A DNA stretch of 64,000 nt from Lepidostoma basale (taxonomy: Eukaryota; Arthropoda; Insecta; Trichoptera; Lepidostomatidae). Below, piece by piece: positions 55,002 to 64,000 of the stretch. Below the pieces are notes generated by a model. That model saw only the letters and a list, made by a program, of their open reading frames with translations, was not told the DNA's origin and ran no database searches. The translations under genes were made by a program, and so were the position numbers. The stretch covers positions 2,882,501 through 2,946,500 of the forward strand of contig JAHDVF020000016.1 in assembly GCA_022606425.2 (NCBI GenBank). Direction: 5' to 3'. Position 1 is the stretch's first letter. Every line of letters starts with the position of its first letter.

Positions 55002-55439
55002 AGATTCAACCCTACACTTTCCAATAAGGAAGGTCTAGTTGAAATCGCTGAAATTATATTCCGCATACAGATTATGTAGTTAGCTAATATATTCCTAAAT
55101 TATATATCTCTTTATACTAACATGTATACTTGTTTGGCTAAAGTAATAAAGATTTAGCGTTTATTTAAATGTTGACGTCCAATGAATAAAACGCGCTTAC
55201 CAATATCTTGTCGCGAATATCCATGTAATATCATTTGTATGCTGATTGATGCCCTGTCCTACTAATAACTAAACTGAAGTCTGGTTCATTTTCATAAGCT
55301 ATTGAAACGTTAAAACGTCTTTTTATATTTCTTTCGTCTTAGTTACGAAAAGTATGAAGAAAACATTTCCTGTGTTTTCTCCATAATTTTAAAAAATTTA
55401 TTGACTGCGTTACTCATTTCTATTTTCTGCCAGCTGCAG
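55002..55439. other. No gene seen
   Basis: AT-rich. Confidence 0.4.
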
Positions 55440-55778
55440 CCACATTTCATTTTGATTTTGAAGGTTTTTGGCATTTAAACACCACGCTTGCCAAACGGGT
55501 TGGTGAGTTTATAAGTCAGCCGCCCTTAACATAGAGGACAGACACTGTTTGTAGCTGCCCACTATGGATCAGACGCTACTGCCTGTTGGTCTACGAGAGG
55601 TATTTGATTTTCCTCTTATCCCCCATATCTGTGAGCCTTCCCCTATCCGCCACCTGGGGACACATCTCCTAGCGGTTACAGGCTCCGCCGACGCTAGAGA
55701 CGAGTGGAAGGGAAGGGAAGAGGCCTATGTCCAGCAGTGGACCGATGAAGGCTGACGAAGAAGAAGAAGAAGAAGCGT
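55440..55778 (+). pseudogene. LINE 3' end with AYVQQW terminus and GAA tail
   Basis: Ends with EEAYVQQWTDEG-stop (55715-55755) followed immediately by CGAAGAAGAAGAAGAAGAAG (55757-55776), the tail. The upstream ACCACGCTTGCCAAACGGGT and CCGCCCTTAACATAGAGGAC blocks are a pattern I associate with lepidopteran LINE/SINE 3' regions. Only the last tens of codons are coding-like. Confidence 0.75.
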
Positions 55779-57009
55779 TACTCATTTGATGTGACTGAAA
55801 TTATTTAAATACTTTTTTAGAATAGAAACATTTGACGGAGAAGGGTTAAGTAATAATAAATGGAAGGTCTTTGTTGTTTTACGGCCTTTTCAAATATAAG
55901 TTGTGTGTCTACTCGTAGTTCGTATGGGATTAGGACAAAAAGAGTTTACTGAAGCCCAACTGGGATAATACAGAACGTAAAAAAATATTGTTTGTTCGGT
56001 GTCATTTGACGGGAAAACTATAGTTTTGGTTTAGGAATTAGGTCCATTCATTTATTACATATTAATGCGGTCACATACATATGCATTTAATTTTTTTATA
56101 ACAACTATTTATTTTATGCTAATGTTTCTAGAATATTACTTACACGTTCTCCAATTATAATTTTGATACTGAAACTTAAAAAAAAAAATTATGAAATCAC
56201 TGTGAAAACATTTTTGCCCTTAAATTTTTTTTGATAATTTGTTTTTTACTATGTAAATTAATATAGAAGAATTTTTTTTTTCGATTAATACAAATATTAT
56301 CTAAAATTGTTGTATAATACTCGTATATATTGTCTTTATGGTAACAATATGTTGAAAACTAATGTACGTTGACTCTTTGTCTCATTCTCTCACATTGAGG
56401 GAAACCCTCTAGCAATTCTGAATTTAACGACCCGATGAACCTAGTTACTGGATACAAAGCTAGACTACGGTATATTCCGGTAAACAATCTGAAGCCTAGC
56501 ACCTATGATCTTAACAGTCGCAACAGATGTCTACCTATATTCAATCCAAGCCGGGACACTCAGTGTAATGAAGTCCTAGCGAGGCGTAATGTCTTTTATT
56601 TCTTAAAATAAAAACACCCGAACCGCGCTGCCAGATGAATTTTAAAGCACAATCGAAATTTTCTTACCCTCACCAGAAGACTCGTGAGATAATCTCTGCG
56701 CCCCAAATCAAAATCAATCGAAATTTTTCGAGAAGAATAAAGGCAGAGGCGATATCGTTTCTCGAGTAATGTTCGTATTATACGCAAAAAATAATCTCGC
56801 GAAAACTCGCTTTGAATTTCAAGTGCTCGCACCCACACTTTCCCGGTCCCGGCTGAATATTGTATTTGTCTCGCAGATGTCGTTTATTTTTTAATTAACT
56901 TTAGGCGTTAACACCGTGGAATTCCATAAATATAAAATTTATGACAAATATTACCACTGTCAGAAAATAATTTAACACGAATTACTACGATTTAAATTTA
57001 TGTTATATA
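55779..57009. other. No gene seen
   Basis: AT-rich. The 80-codon minus frame at 56596-56838 (Arg/Leu/Phe-rich) is unrecognised. Confidence 0.35.
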
Positions 57010-57145
57010 TACGAGTATATTGGCAAAAACGTCCGTTTTTAAGAGTTAATTACATATTATGAAAGTGACATGCTTCTCCTACAATCAGCTATTATAGTCA
57101 GACTTGCATGAGAGTTAATTATCTAAATTAAACATAATAAAACAT
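57010..57145. repeat. Relic of the U3/A8 ribozyme-like repeat
   Basis: GCAAAAACGTCCGTTTTTA, then ATTATGAAAGTGACATGC and TTCTCC retain the AATGACATGTTTCGCC layout in decayed form. Confidence 0.4.
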
Positions 57146-57169
57146 AAATATATATATTTTTTCTCCGGC

Positions 57170-57535
57170 GCTACAACCCCTGGTGGGTGTCAGCCTCCTC
57201 TAAGAAACGAATTTCTTGAAGTATTTGTTACTTTGGCTGTTTTATGAGGTAAGGTTGTTGGCCTAAAGCCAACCCCCCTTACTAGGAGTACCTGGGTTTT
57301 TCTGTAGGGGTGTTCCTTCCATTAGCTGGGGGTAACCGGTTTTGTGGCGCCGAAAATCCCCATTCGCTCTTTCTCTGTTAGCTGTGGCATATCAACATAC
57401 GAGTATATTCAATATACCACACCGAGGGTTTGCGGGATCATAAAGATCACATGTGGATGCCAGAGAGTCGGACTAGATGGTAGTGTTACTGATGTTATGC
57501 AACTATGGCGTTTCATGGCATTTACTGGTGTACAT
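57170..57535 (+). repeat. LINE 3'-region repeat, plus copy of an inverted pair
   Basis: Shared blocks with the reverse complement of 57735-58110 include GGGTTTTTCTGTAGGGGTG, CCATTAGCTGGGGGTAACCG with GGCGCCGAAAATCCCC, and GCAACTATGGCGTTTCATGG. Starts with a GCGCTACAACCCCTGGTGGG block known from LINE 3' ends in Lepidoptera. Too decayed to give a frame. Confidence 0.55.
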
Positions 57536-57665
57536 ACCTTCCAGTACGGTATGTCCCCCCACGGCCCTAACCATCGATTCAAACCTCCAAAAAACATAAA
57601 GAAATATGCTAATCCTTTCATTGAGTCGGCACTTCATTTGTTTTAAATAAGTAGAATTTATGTGC

Positions 57666-57694
57666 CCACCCTTAATTTTACTTCTTAAGGGTGG
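57666..57694. repeat. Short hairpin in the spacer
   Basis: CCACCCTTAA and TTAAGGGTGG are exact reverse complements around a 9-nt loop, extended by GTGGCCAC-like flanks. Confidence 0.6.
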
Positions 57695-57734
57695 CCACTT
57701 TGGAATATATAGTAAAAAAAAATCGGGGTTCGAA

Positions 57735-58112
57735 TTGTCAGTAGGGTCGCGGCGAGTCACATCTTGCTGGAGGGTGTGATTCTATAAAATGCTGCGAAAC
57801 GCCCAGTTGCATTCCACCGGCAACACTACTGACTAGTCCAACTCGTTAGCGTCCCTGTCGCGAACCCCGGGAAATGGGATCACACTCATAACCGTGTGAT
57901 CGCAGCAGATAACGAGGGGATGAAAGGCGAGTTTCTGGCGCCTCCAAACCAGATCCAACCAGCTAAGGGAAGGTAACCCCGACAGAAAAAACCAACAGAG
58001 AAGGCGACGGGAAACCACTCTGGTCACCTTTTCCCGGGATTCACAATGGCGAATACCTTTGCTGTAGTGATCGCCAACGTCGGGGGGACTAGACATGGCA
58101 CCAAAAGAAGAA
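57735..58112 (-). pseudogene. LINE 3'-region repeat, minus copy (NVGGT terminus)
   Basis: On the plus strand 58070-58110 reads VIANVGGTRHGTKRRSKK, i.e. the C-terminus and tail of the NVRGT-type LINE, ending in a GAAGAAG run at 58106-58113. The open minus frame at 57833-58096 is its reverse shadow. Orientation of the ancestral protein is therefore plus here, while the repeat as a whole is inverted relative to 57170-57535. The shared blocks with 57170 show recombination between two copies of one family. Confidence 0.5.
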
Positions 58113-58123
58113 GTAAAAAAAAC

Positions 58124-58342
58124 TTTAAATAATAATTAAATAAAACGATGTTTTTTAATTACTTCCACTTTTGTCTTTATTTAGAAAGCGACCGGTTTCG
58201 CCAGGCTCGCTGGCATCAACAGACGCTCACTCGCAATGACCAGTCTGTCGATGCCAGCGAGCCTGGCGAAACCGGTCGCTGTCTAAATAAAGACAAAAGT
58301 GGAAGTAGTTAAAAAACATCGTTTTATTTAATTATTATTTAA
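58124..58342. mobile_element. Near-perfect palindrome, CUGUYGA hammerhead variant
   Basis: Arms of about 100 bp (TTAAATAATAATTAAATAAA, GACAAAAGTGGAAGTA and GCCAGGCTCGCTGGCATC) face each other around a 20-nt unpaired centre. The minus core (58188-58226) reads CUGUUGA and the plus core (58241-58280) CUGUCGA, each with U, stem II GCCAG/CUGGC, GAAA, CCGGU, C17. A6 is U in both arms. It directly adjoins the LINE tail at 58112. Confidence 0.75.
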
Positions 58343-59784
58343 AATGAACTTCCATCAAGAGATTTCAGTAAAATCATTTGATTATAAAAAAAAACTTTTT
58401 GTTGCTTCAGATTAAAATGTGCCTCAATTGTCTTAAAAATGTTATACCAGATTATTATGCCCGTCAAAAGTACCTGAATTTAGAATTCAGCTGTAGCACA
58501 GTTGGGACCGCTCCGAGCGTCTTTGCTATTCACTGCCGGGCTGTGGTTGTTAAGGAGCATCAAAGCAGGTGCAACGGCAGGGAACAATGAAGGGATACGT
58601 CAGATTATAATATTGTTAGTTACTTGCATCGAATACGTGCAAAATGAATGTCTACTCGCCTAAATTATTGCAAACAATAACAATATAAAGCATAGAAAAA
58701 CGTCAAAACTGGGAAACTTATTTATGATTTTCCATTTATTATGGTTTGTCAATTCGCAGAAATTTTGATTCAATGGCAAAAATGCGAAATAATGTATGGG
58801 TTACACTGGATCAAAAATTCTCTACCGTTGAAAAATCGTTAAACGACAGGTGCTTGATTGGAGACGATTCAAGGTGTTCATAGCGAAGAGTAAAGTGAAA
58901 TTTGCTTGGACAAGTGTGGCATCTCTCTATACTGAAGTGTATGAAGCCATAGAGCCATTATATAAAGAACCTCAGATGAGACGATCTGCTTACTCGTTGC
59001 ATTGGCGACTCTCCTCCGAATATAAACGAGAGTTTAAATTCAACAGTGGAGGCGGTAGATCTAAAATCCACAGTAAGTTGTAAAATAATGTTGGATGTAG
59101 CAATAAATATTTCTGTGAATCCCGTATTTAATGGCAGATTGATTATATTGTCATAAAAATAAGGCTAAACATTTACTTCTTGTGCCTGGAGATGGATGTG
59201 TAATATGTCATGAATCCAGTCAATAGTCCAACCATATAATTATTTCCCTAATATTGTAAAACCATTTGTATTGATTATTCCATTCTTTACATCCGTAGAG
59301 ATTTATGAACAAAATCTCTAGTTGTCTATTTTAAATTAGCCCTCAGCAAAATTTTGCCCCGCCGCTCCCTAACTAAATCTCTGAATTTGAAAAACATTCT
59401 ATCATAGCACAAATCCTCTACACCGTACACTGGTAAAGCCAATAATAATTAATTAACCGAATGTGGTAAAATCTATTAAGGACTACTAATCTATTAAGGA
59501 CAGCTGAAAATAATTCCTATACAAGTCTTGCAGGAGCGTGTTCCGTGTTCGGATCCTCCGGAATAGACGTCGGAGCTTTGTTCATCACACTGAGTTTAAT
59601 TACTCCATCGTGTCTATGGGGAAGGGCGGGGGCGGTCAGTTACCCCGGCTGACCCTTATCAAACTATTCTCTCTCTCCTCCCTCTATTCAACACTACCAT
59701 CCAGCGGCAGTCATTAATTGTTGCACTCAAACCAATCTGATTCCTCCAGATTTGATCCTACAATTTTTTGGAGTGTTTTATATT
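58343..59784. other. No confident gene
   Basis: The 77-codon + frame at 58850-59083 and the 70-codon frame at 58378-58590 have no recognisable motif. A GC-richer patch at 59530-59650 is unassigned. Confidence 0.35.
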
Positions 59785-60080
59785 TTATTCTATGTTTGCC
59801 ATACTTTGTGTTGTAGATGTTTAATATTTTTCTTTTTTTATATACTTTGTATACAACACTCACTTTTTAAACAAATTAAAATTAAATATCAAACATGTTA
59901 CGGACTACCCAGCCCATGTTATAAAATCTGTCAAAACTGACCATATTTGTAAACAATTTTATAATACTTTAAATATCTATATAAAATCAATGAGGAATGG
60001 CTGGGTAGTCCGAAAAATGTTCGATATTTAATTTTTATTTATTTAAAAAGTGAGTGTTGTATACAAAGTATATAAAAACA
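59785..60080. mobile_element. Palindromic repeat of the 24740 family, cores dead
   Basis: It opens with TTTGCCATACTTTGTGTTGT (59793-59812) and has arms ATACTTTGTATACAACACTC ... AAATATCAAACATGTTACGG and complement. The left arm has lost the CUGAGGA segment. The right core at 59984-60028 reads AUGAGGA (C3 to A), then GAAA AAUGUU. Older relative of 24740-25078. Confidence 0.7.
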
Positions 60081-61914
60081 GAAGTATATGTTTTATATTT
60101 TGTTTATATAAAATAGATCTAAAAGTAAATTGAATTATTTTACAGGTTTTGTGAGTGATAATATAAATAAACGCTAATTACCGTATTCTTACGCCTATGT
60201 GTACAAATGTTTAATTTTCGATAATCTTCTAAATAGACATGATTCAAATGTATAATTCTCGTTAGCCAAACAGAATAATACAAACTTTTTAAAAGTATTC
60301 GGTTGCAATTGCTCAGGCTGATAATATTTTTATTTTCAAAAAGACAAGAGAACCGAGGTAAACATCATTTGGCAAGAATAATAATAAACTATTTATTATA
60401 TTCCTAGTGTTTTCTGAATCGGCAACATTTTATTTTTATATTAATTTGTTCTAAATACCATATTTCTTGATTTGATTTAAAAAAATATGTTTCAGAATAT
60501 TTGTGTCCTCTCCGTACAGTGACATGTTTTTATATAAGGCTGCTTTGTGTTTTCAGTAATTTTAGATGACGCCACCGAGCGTCCCTGGAGATGTCTTGTA
60601 ATCTGCACTACCGACGTTCATATCTATTTTCAGATCTAAATTTAGACGAACAAATAGGGCCCTGCCGCAAAGAAATGTTAGTTTCATTTTCGCAAAAACT
60701 CGAGGTCCGAACTCAAAGCGACTTGTATTAGGATCCGGAGGTTGGAATGAAATGGAAACATCTTTCAACGTCGCTCTTAGGTTTTAAGTAATTCTTCTTG
60801 CAAGCGAATGCGAGTGGGTTTGAGACCAACATTATTATGGTTGTCACATTCAAGCCAGTGACCAAGCAACGCGATAAGGAGCACTGTGGAATTGTGAGGA
60901 TACGAGTAGGTTGGGATTAATCTTATTGATCGATTTGTGTTTTGTCTTGTTAGTTATTGCTGGTATACGAATTATTTGCTTACGTGCGGCTGTGTGTACT
61001 TGAACGTTTTATTAACTTTATTCATTATATCAGAAAAAAATACTTTTCAAAGATTGCATTTTACACAAATAAGCTAAAAAATCACGTATAAATATTTCAT
61101 TTAAAATTAATATGTATTACTGGAAAATTATGGTATAATAGTATTAATTTAAATGGAATAAAGAACGAACTAATTGTATCCAATTTAAATTTATAGAGTA
61201 TCATTTTATTAATTGAATTATTCCCAATACATGCATTAATAAATGTTGTAAAAAAAAAGAGTATAATTATAATTTTATTCAAATCAAAATATTTATAATT
61301 TTCATCAGTGTAACTTTTCCTCACGGTGGCTTGTATGTATTTTGTTAGACAAGAGATTGAAAAGTTTCCTCGCGTCATTAACACCTTTCATGAGGGCAAA
61401 CAATACGAGTGTTATCTGCCGCAAGATGCGGACAGCTAGCTGCTGGCTGCCGGGTAGTGAATTAATCTTTCTTTGTGGATTACCTTGGCGGAGACACGGC
61501 ATCGCTATTTACCTAATTCATAATAAACTATGTGGAGCCGGGAGCCGCCGAAGCAGAAATGATTTTACAGAGGAAAATAATTTATCAAAAGCTCAAGAAT
61601 AACGAATACACAACAAGGGTGTTTGTTCATGATGTTTGGCGTTAACCCTCCGCTGTTGGCAATGGCAATGATTAGCTATCAGACGCGTTTAGAATTCATA
61701 AATTTTTCAAAAACACTGCACTATTTTTATTATTTATAATATCACATTAAATTGTCATAAATGAAGAAATTAAATTTATTTACATCATATTTAGTTGTAG
61801 TATTTTTTTTATATGATAAAGCCAGTGACAGAATATTTTTGATTATATGAATATATATCTTGCAAGGGTAGAGTCAAATATCCCATGCAATCGATGTTTC
61901 CCTAAAATATATCA
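60081..61914. other. No gene seen
   Basis: Overlapping frames at 61097-61602 on both strands are not recognised. A somewhat less AT-rich stretch at 61320-61560 contains no identifiable exon. Confidence 0.35.
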
Positions 61915-61975
61915 TAATAAAACTTCTAGAATACGAAAGATTTTATCAACATTAAATACGAGTATAATACTTAAA
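61915..61975. repeat. Scrap of the TTCTAGAA-type repeat
   Basis: ATAATAAAACTTCTAGAATACG followed by TTTTATCAACATTAAATACG matches the outer arm of the 51453 element. Confidence 0.45.
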
Positions 61976-62794
61976 GTAGGGTTTTACGTAATTATAATAT
62001 TTTTTAGTTAATTTATTATCATTGAGAAAATATTATAACAATCCATAGAATGCACTTCTGTGGAATACTTTTTTGCAATTGATTCATTAAATTGATGGAT
62101 TGAAATCAAATACTTCATTACCTGGCAAAGCACGATTTCAGTGTCAGTTAATTTGACGTACTCGAACGTTTAGGAATAGACTCCAAATCAGCAACTAATT
62201 AGTATGAAAATAGTTGTTCTGTGTTAGCTGCGTTCCCTCTTACACCGACATTGTTCCCCCGCGCACCTCTACTCTCCTTCACCCTTAGCAACTGCCAGAG
62301 AAGCGGATGTGGCTACAAAATTAGGAGGAGCTAAACTTTCACGTCTGTTCTGTACCAAGTAATCGAATAAATATCATTCTATTGGTACAATATTCCTATT
62401 TTTCGTACATTTAAAGATAATTACTGAGAGTATGTTAAATAATCAAAATATATAGGTCTTTAAATAGCTCCAAAATGGTCATCTCACTAATGTAATTAAT
62501 GTGAGTTTCATATTTATTATATTTGATGTAATTTTTAATGTATAGGATACCCACCTTCAGCTATGCGTATAGTTGCTGAAAATCATTATTATTAATTCAA
62601 ACTGAATACTAAGACATAAAAATTACTCCCCAAGTTATAAAAATAGAATATTTATATATTTTTTCTTCTGAAATTCAAAACCGGGCGACCTGAAATACTG
62701 CGAGGTTATAAAAGACAAAACGCAAGGCTCATTTTAAAATACTCGTAGTATTTTAGTCGTTCAATATTATTGTTGTCTGTTGATTTAAAAAAAT
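61976..62794. other. No gene seen
   Basis: AT-rich, unassigned. Confidence 0.4.
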
Positions 62795-62965
62795 AAAACT
62801 GACATTAATACGAATGATAACGTCAGTTTTCTAGAAGTTTTATTATAGTTGATGGGAATGACATGTTTCGCCCTTCTAAGGCATTATCAAATGTCTGTGT
62901 TATCACAACATTTGACAATTATTTAACATAGACTTTTACATCATTGTTCAAGAAACAATAAATAA
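62795..62965. mobile_element. U3/A8 family repeat, single core
   Basis: CGTCAGTTTTCTAGAAGTTT, then TGGGAATGACATGTTTCGCC and TTCTAAGGCATTATCAAATG, ending ACATCATTGTTCAAGAAAC. The minus core at 62853-62890 reads UUGAUAA, U, GCC...GGGC, GAAA, CAUGU, C17. This is the best-preserved member after 24593. Confidence 0.65.
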
Positions 62966-63384
62966 ATAGAAAACTGAAATATTCACCGAGTGGATATTTA
63001 GGTATTATTTAAAAAATATCTGAACTGCTTTTAAAATTTGTTTGATTTCAAGAATAAATGTGAAAGTACTCTTATATGAACATTTTGAGTAGTTGTTTTT
63101 GTGAAATGAATTATTATTGATTTCTTACAGAATTGTCGTTTCAATCAAAGTTCTTCTCATTTTAATGATGTTATTTATCAGAGAACTACATTTATCTTTG
63201 GAAAAGTCGTATTAAATGACTATTTATCATATTTGCCATACACGAGTAAAAATGTTTACTCGTAAAACTCTCACAACCCCAAACAAAGTGTGTTAACTCG
63301 CACATCCGTATGTCTAATCCATTAATCTCCTTAACAAATCAATAAACGCTTATTTGGTTCTGCGCTGGCCGAGATAAACTAATT
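62966..63384. other. No gene seen
   Basis: AT-rich, unassigned. Confidence 0.4.
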
Positions 63385-63760
63385 ACTAGGAGAAGAATTA
63401 AATCCGTATTTATTGATGTGTGTCTACGATGTATGTCTACCATAATGACATACGGAATCGAAGCAAAAGCAGACAATGTCAGAACCAAACATCTCTTAAG
63501 AGTAGCAGAAATAAGAACATTGCGACCTATTATGGGGAGAACTCTTAGAGATAGGATACCCAATTAAGAAACTCGCAAATCCTGCAAAATTTAAGACATA
63601 GTGAGATGGAGTAGGCAAAGAAGACGATTCTGGAGGGACTACATCGAGAGAACGGATCCAGCAATAATTCCTAATATCGTGAAGCACGAGACTCCAGAGA
63701 GCTGTCGACCACCAGGACGACCACCAAAGAGATGGAAAGAAGGCTGGTCGTCTTAATTTG
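63385..63760 (+). pseudogene. LINE reverse transcriptase C-terminal fragment
   Basis: The + strand reads RRIKSVFIDVCLRCMSTIMT, YGIEAKADNVRTKHLLRVAE, IRTLRPIMGRTLRDRIPN-stop, then DIVRWSRQRRRFWRDYIERT, IVKHETPESCRPPGRPPKRW and KEGWSS-stop. It parallels the mariner-nested LINE (YGIESRADTVKTKSMLRTTE, TLRDRVRNTAI, GRPPKRWRESWSS) closely, so it is the same lineage on the opposite strand. Two nonsense codons after the DRIPN segment. Dead; opposite-strand frames here are shadows. Confidence 0.85.
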
Positions 63761-63784
63761 TGGTGTGACATTATTAAAGAAAAT

Positions 63785-64000
63785 AAAAATACACTTTGAG
63801 TAATTTGTGTATATACCATTTTATTTGGTAGCACCAACCGGTTTTGCTCCCGTCGGAGCTTCGTCAGAATGAGAGAGTAAAATATTTTTACTCTCTCACC
63901 CTGACGAAGCTCCGGCGGGAGCGAAACCGGTTGGTGTTACCAAATAATGTAGTTTCGATACAAATTACTAAAAAATGTTTTATTATTTTATTTAAAATTT
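63785..64000. mobile_element. Palindromic ACCGGTT-type repeat at the window edge
   Basis: Left arm TTTATTTGGTAGCACCAACC and right arm GGTTGGTGTTACCAAATAA meet through GAGAGAGTAAAA / TTTTTACTCTCTC at about 63888. The minus core (63831-63868) has CUGACGA but AAAA for GAAA. The plus core (63897-63936) is intact. Right end cut off by the window. Confidence 0.75.
63897..63936 (+). ncRNA. Hammerhead ribozyme candidate, intact
   Basis: CACC, CUGACGA, A, stem II GCUCC/GGAGC with GGCG loop, GAAA, CCGGU, U17, GGUG. Stem I is 4 bp (CACC/GGUG), stem II 5 perfect pairs, stem III the palindrome ACCGGU. Site triplet GUU. Confidence 0.75.

Larger units (their letters stand above)
28062..64000 (+). other. 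Inferred first coding intron of Nmdar2 (incomplete)
   Basis: No second coding exon of the amino-terminal domain was recognised downstream in any frame. If the gene runs rightward, everything from the donor to the window end is a single intron of at least 35.9 kb, containing all the transposon remnants listed below. A short exon could have been missed by eye. Confidence 0.5.

Noticed and set aside
1..64000. CRISPR array or bacterial operon structure
   Set aside because: The direct repeats found are short tandem arrays without unique spacers, and nothing suggests a prokaryotic genome.

Overview
The window looks like a stretch of insect chromosome, most likely lepidopteran. It is very AT-rich with small GC-rich islands. 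It carries one recognisable host coding exon with eukaryotic splice signals, and many decayed LINE (non-LTR retrotransposon) 3' ends whose C-terminal peptides (SAYPFGETA-stop, AYVQQW, NVGGTR) and GAA tails are of kinds I associate with moths and butterflies. There are no bacterial-style operons. Most open frames are short and appear to be chance. The order-level assignment is an inference.

Host gene: 27515-28061 is an exon with a convincing 3' splice site, a short 5'UTR, an ATG at 27746, a signal peptide and the start of an amino-terminal domain of the NMDA-type glutamate receptor subunit 2 kind (Nmdar2). It ends at a GT donor in phase 1. No further coding exon was recognised to the right end, so 28062-64000 reads as one intron of more than 35.9 kb filled with repeats. 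The left 27 kb is intergenic or 5' intron. Its GC-rich islands at about 11330-11490 and 20480-20850 are candidate promoters or non-coding 5' exons.

Mobile elements: 8459-10399 is an almost complete mariner (TA target duplication, 31-bp inverted repeats, DD34D transposase). It is frameshifted and split by a 5'-truncated LINE that has its own 12-bp target duplication and GAA tail. At least five LINE lineages are represented only by 3' ends (about 16 fragments), with three copies of one tRNA-derived SINE and a possible solo LTR.

Most interesting content: the window is strewn with small palindromic elements whose arms carry hammerhead-ribozyme cores (CUGANGA, stem II, GAAA, then a very short self-complementary stem III such as ACAUGU or ACCGGU and a cleavage-site U-H). 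I count more than twenty such motifs. About six keep every core nucleotide plus a compatible stem I: 2444-2489 (-), 14337-14376 (-), 24798-24843 (-), 24976-25021 (+), 38120-38160 (-) and 63897-63936 (+). A seventh, 40357-40400 (-), has an intact core and a weaker stem I. Many others have single core substitutions. This matches the known association of minimal, dimer-cleaving hammerheads with Penelope-like elements and retrozymes. Here they lie as inverted pairs with one ribozyme per strand, mostly inside or just upstream of a neuronal receptor gene. One subfamily has a coordinated U3/A8 change that would keep the 3-8 tertiary pair.

All calls come from reading the sequence. No database search, folding program or alignment was run.
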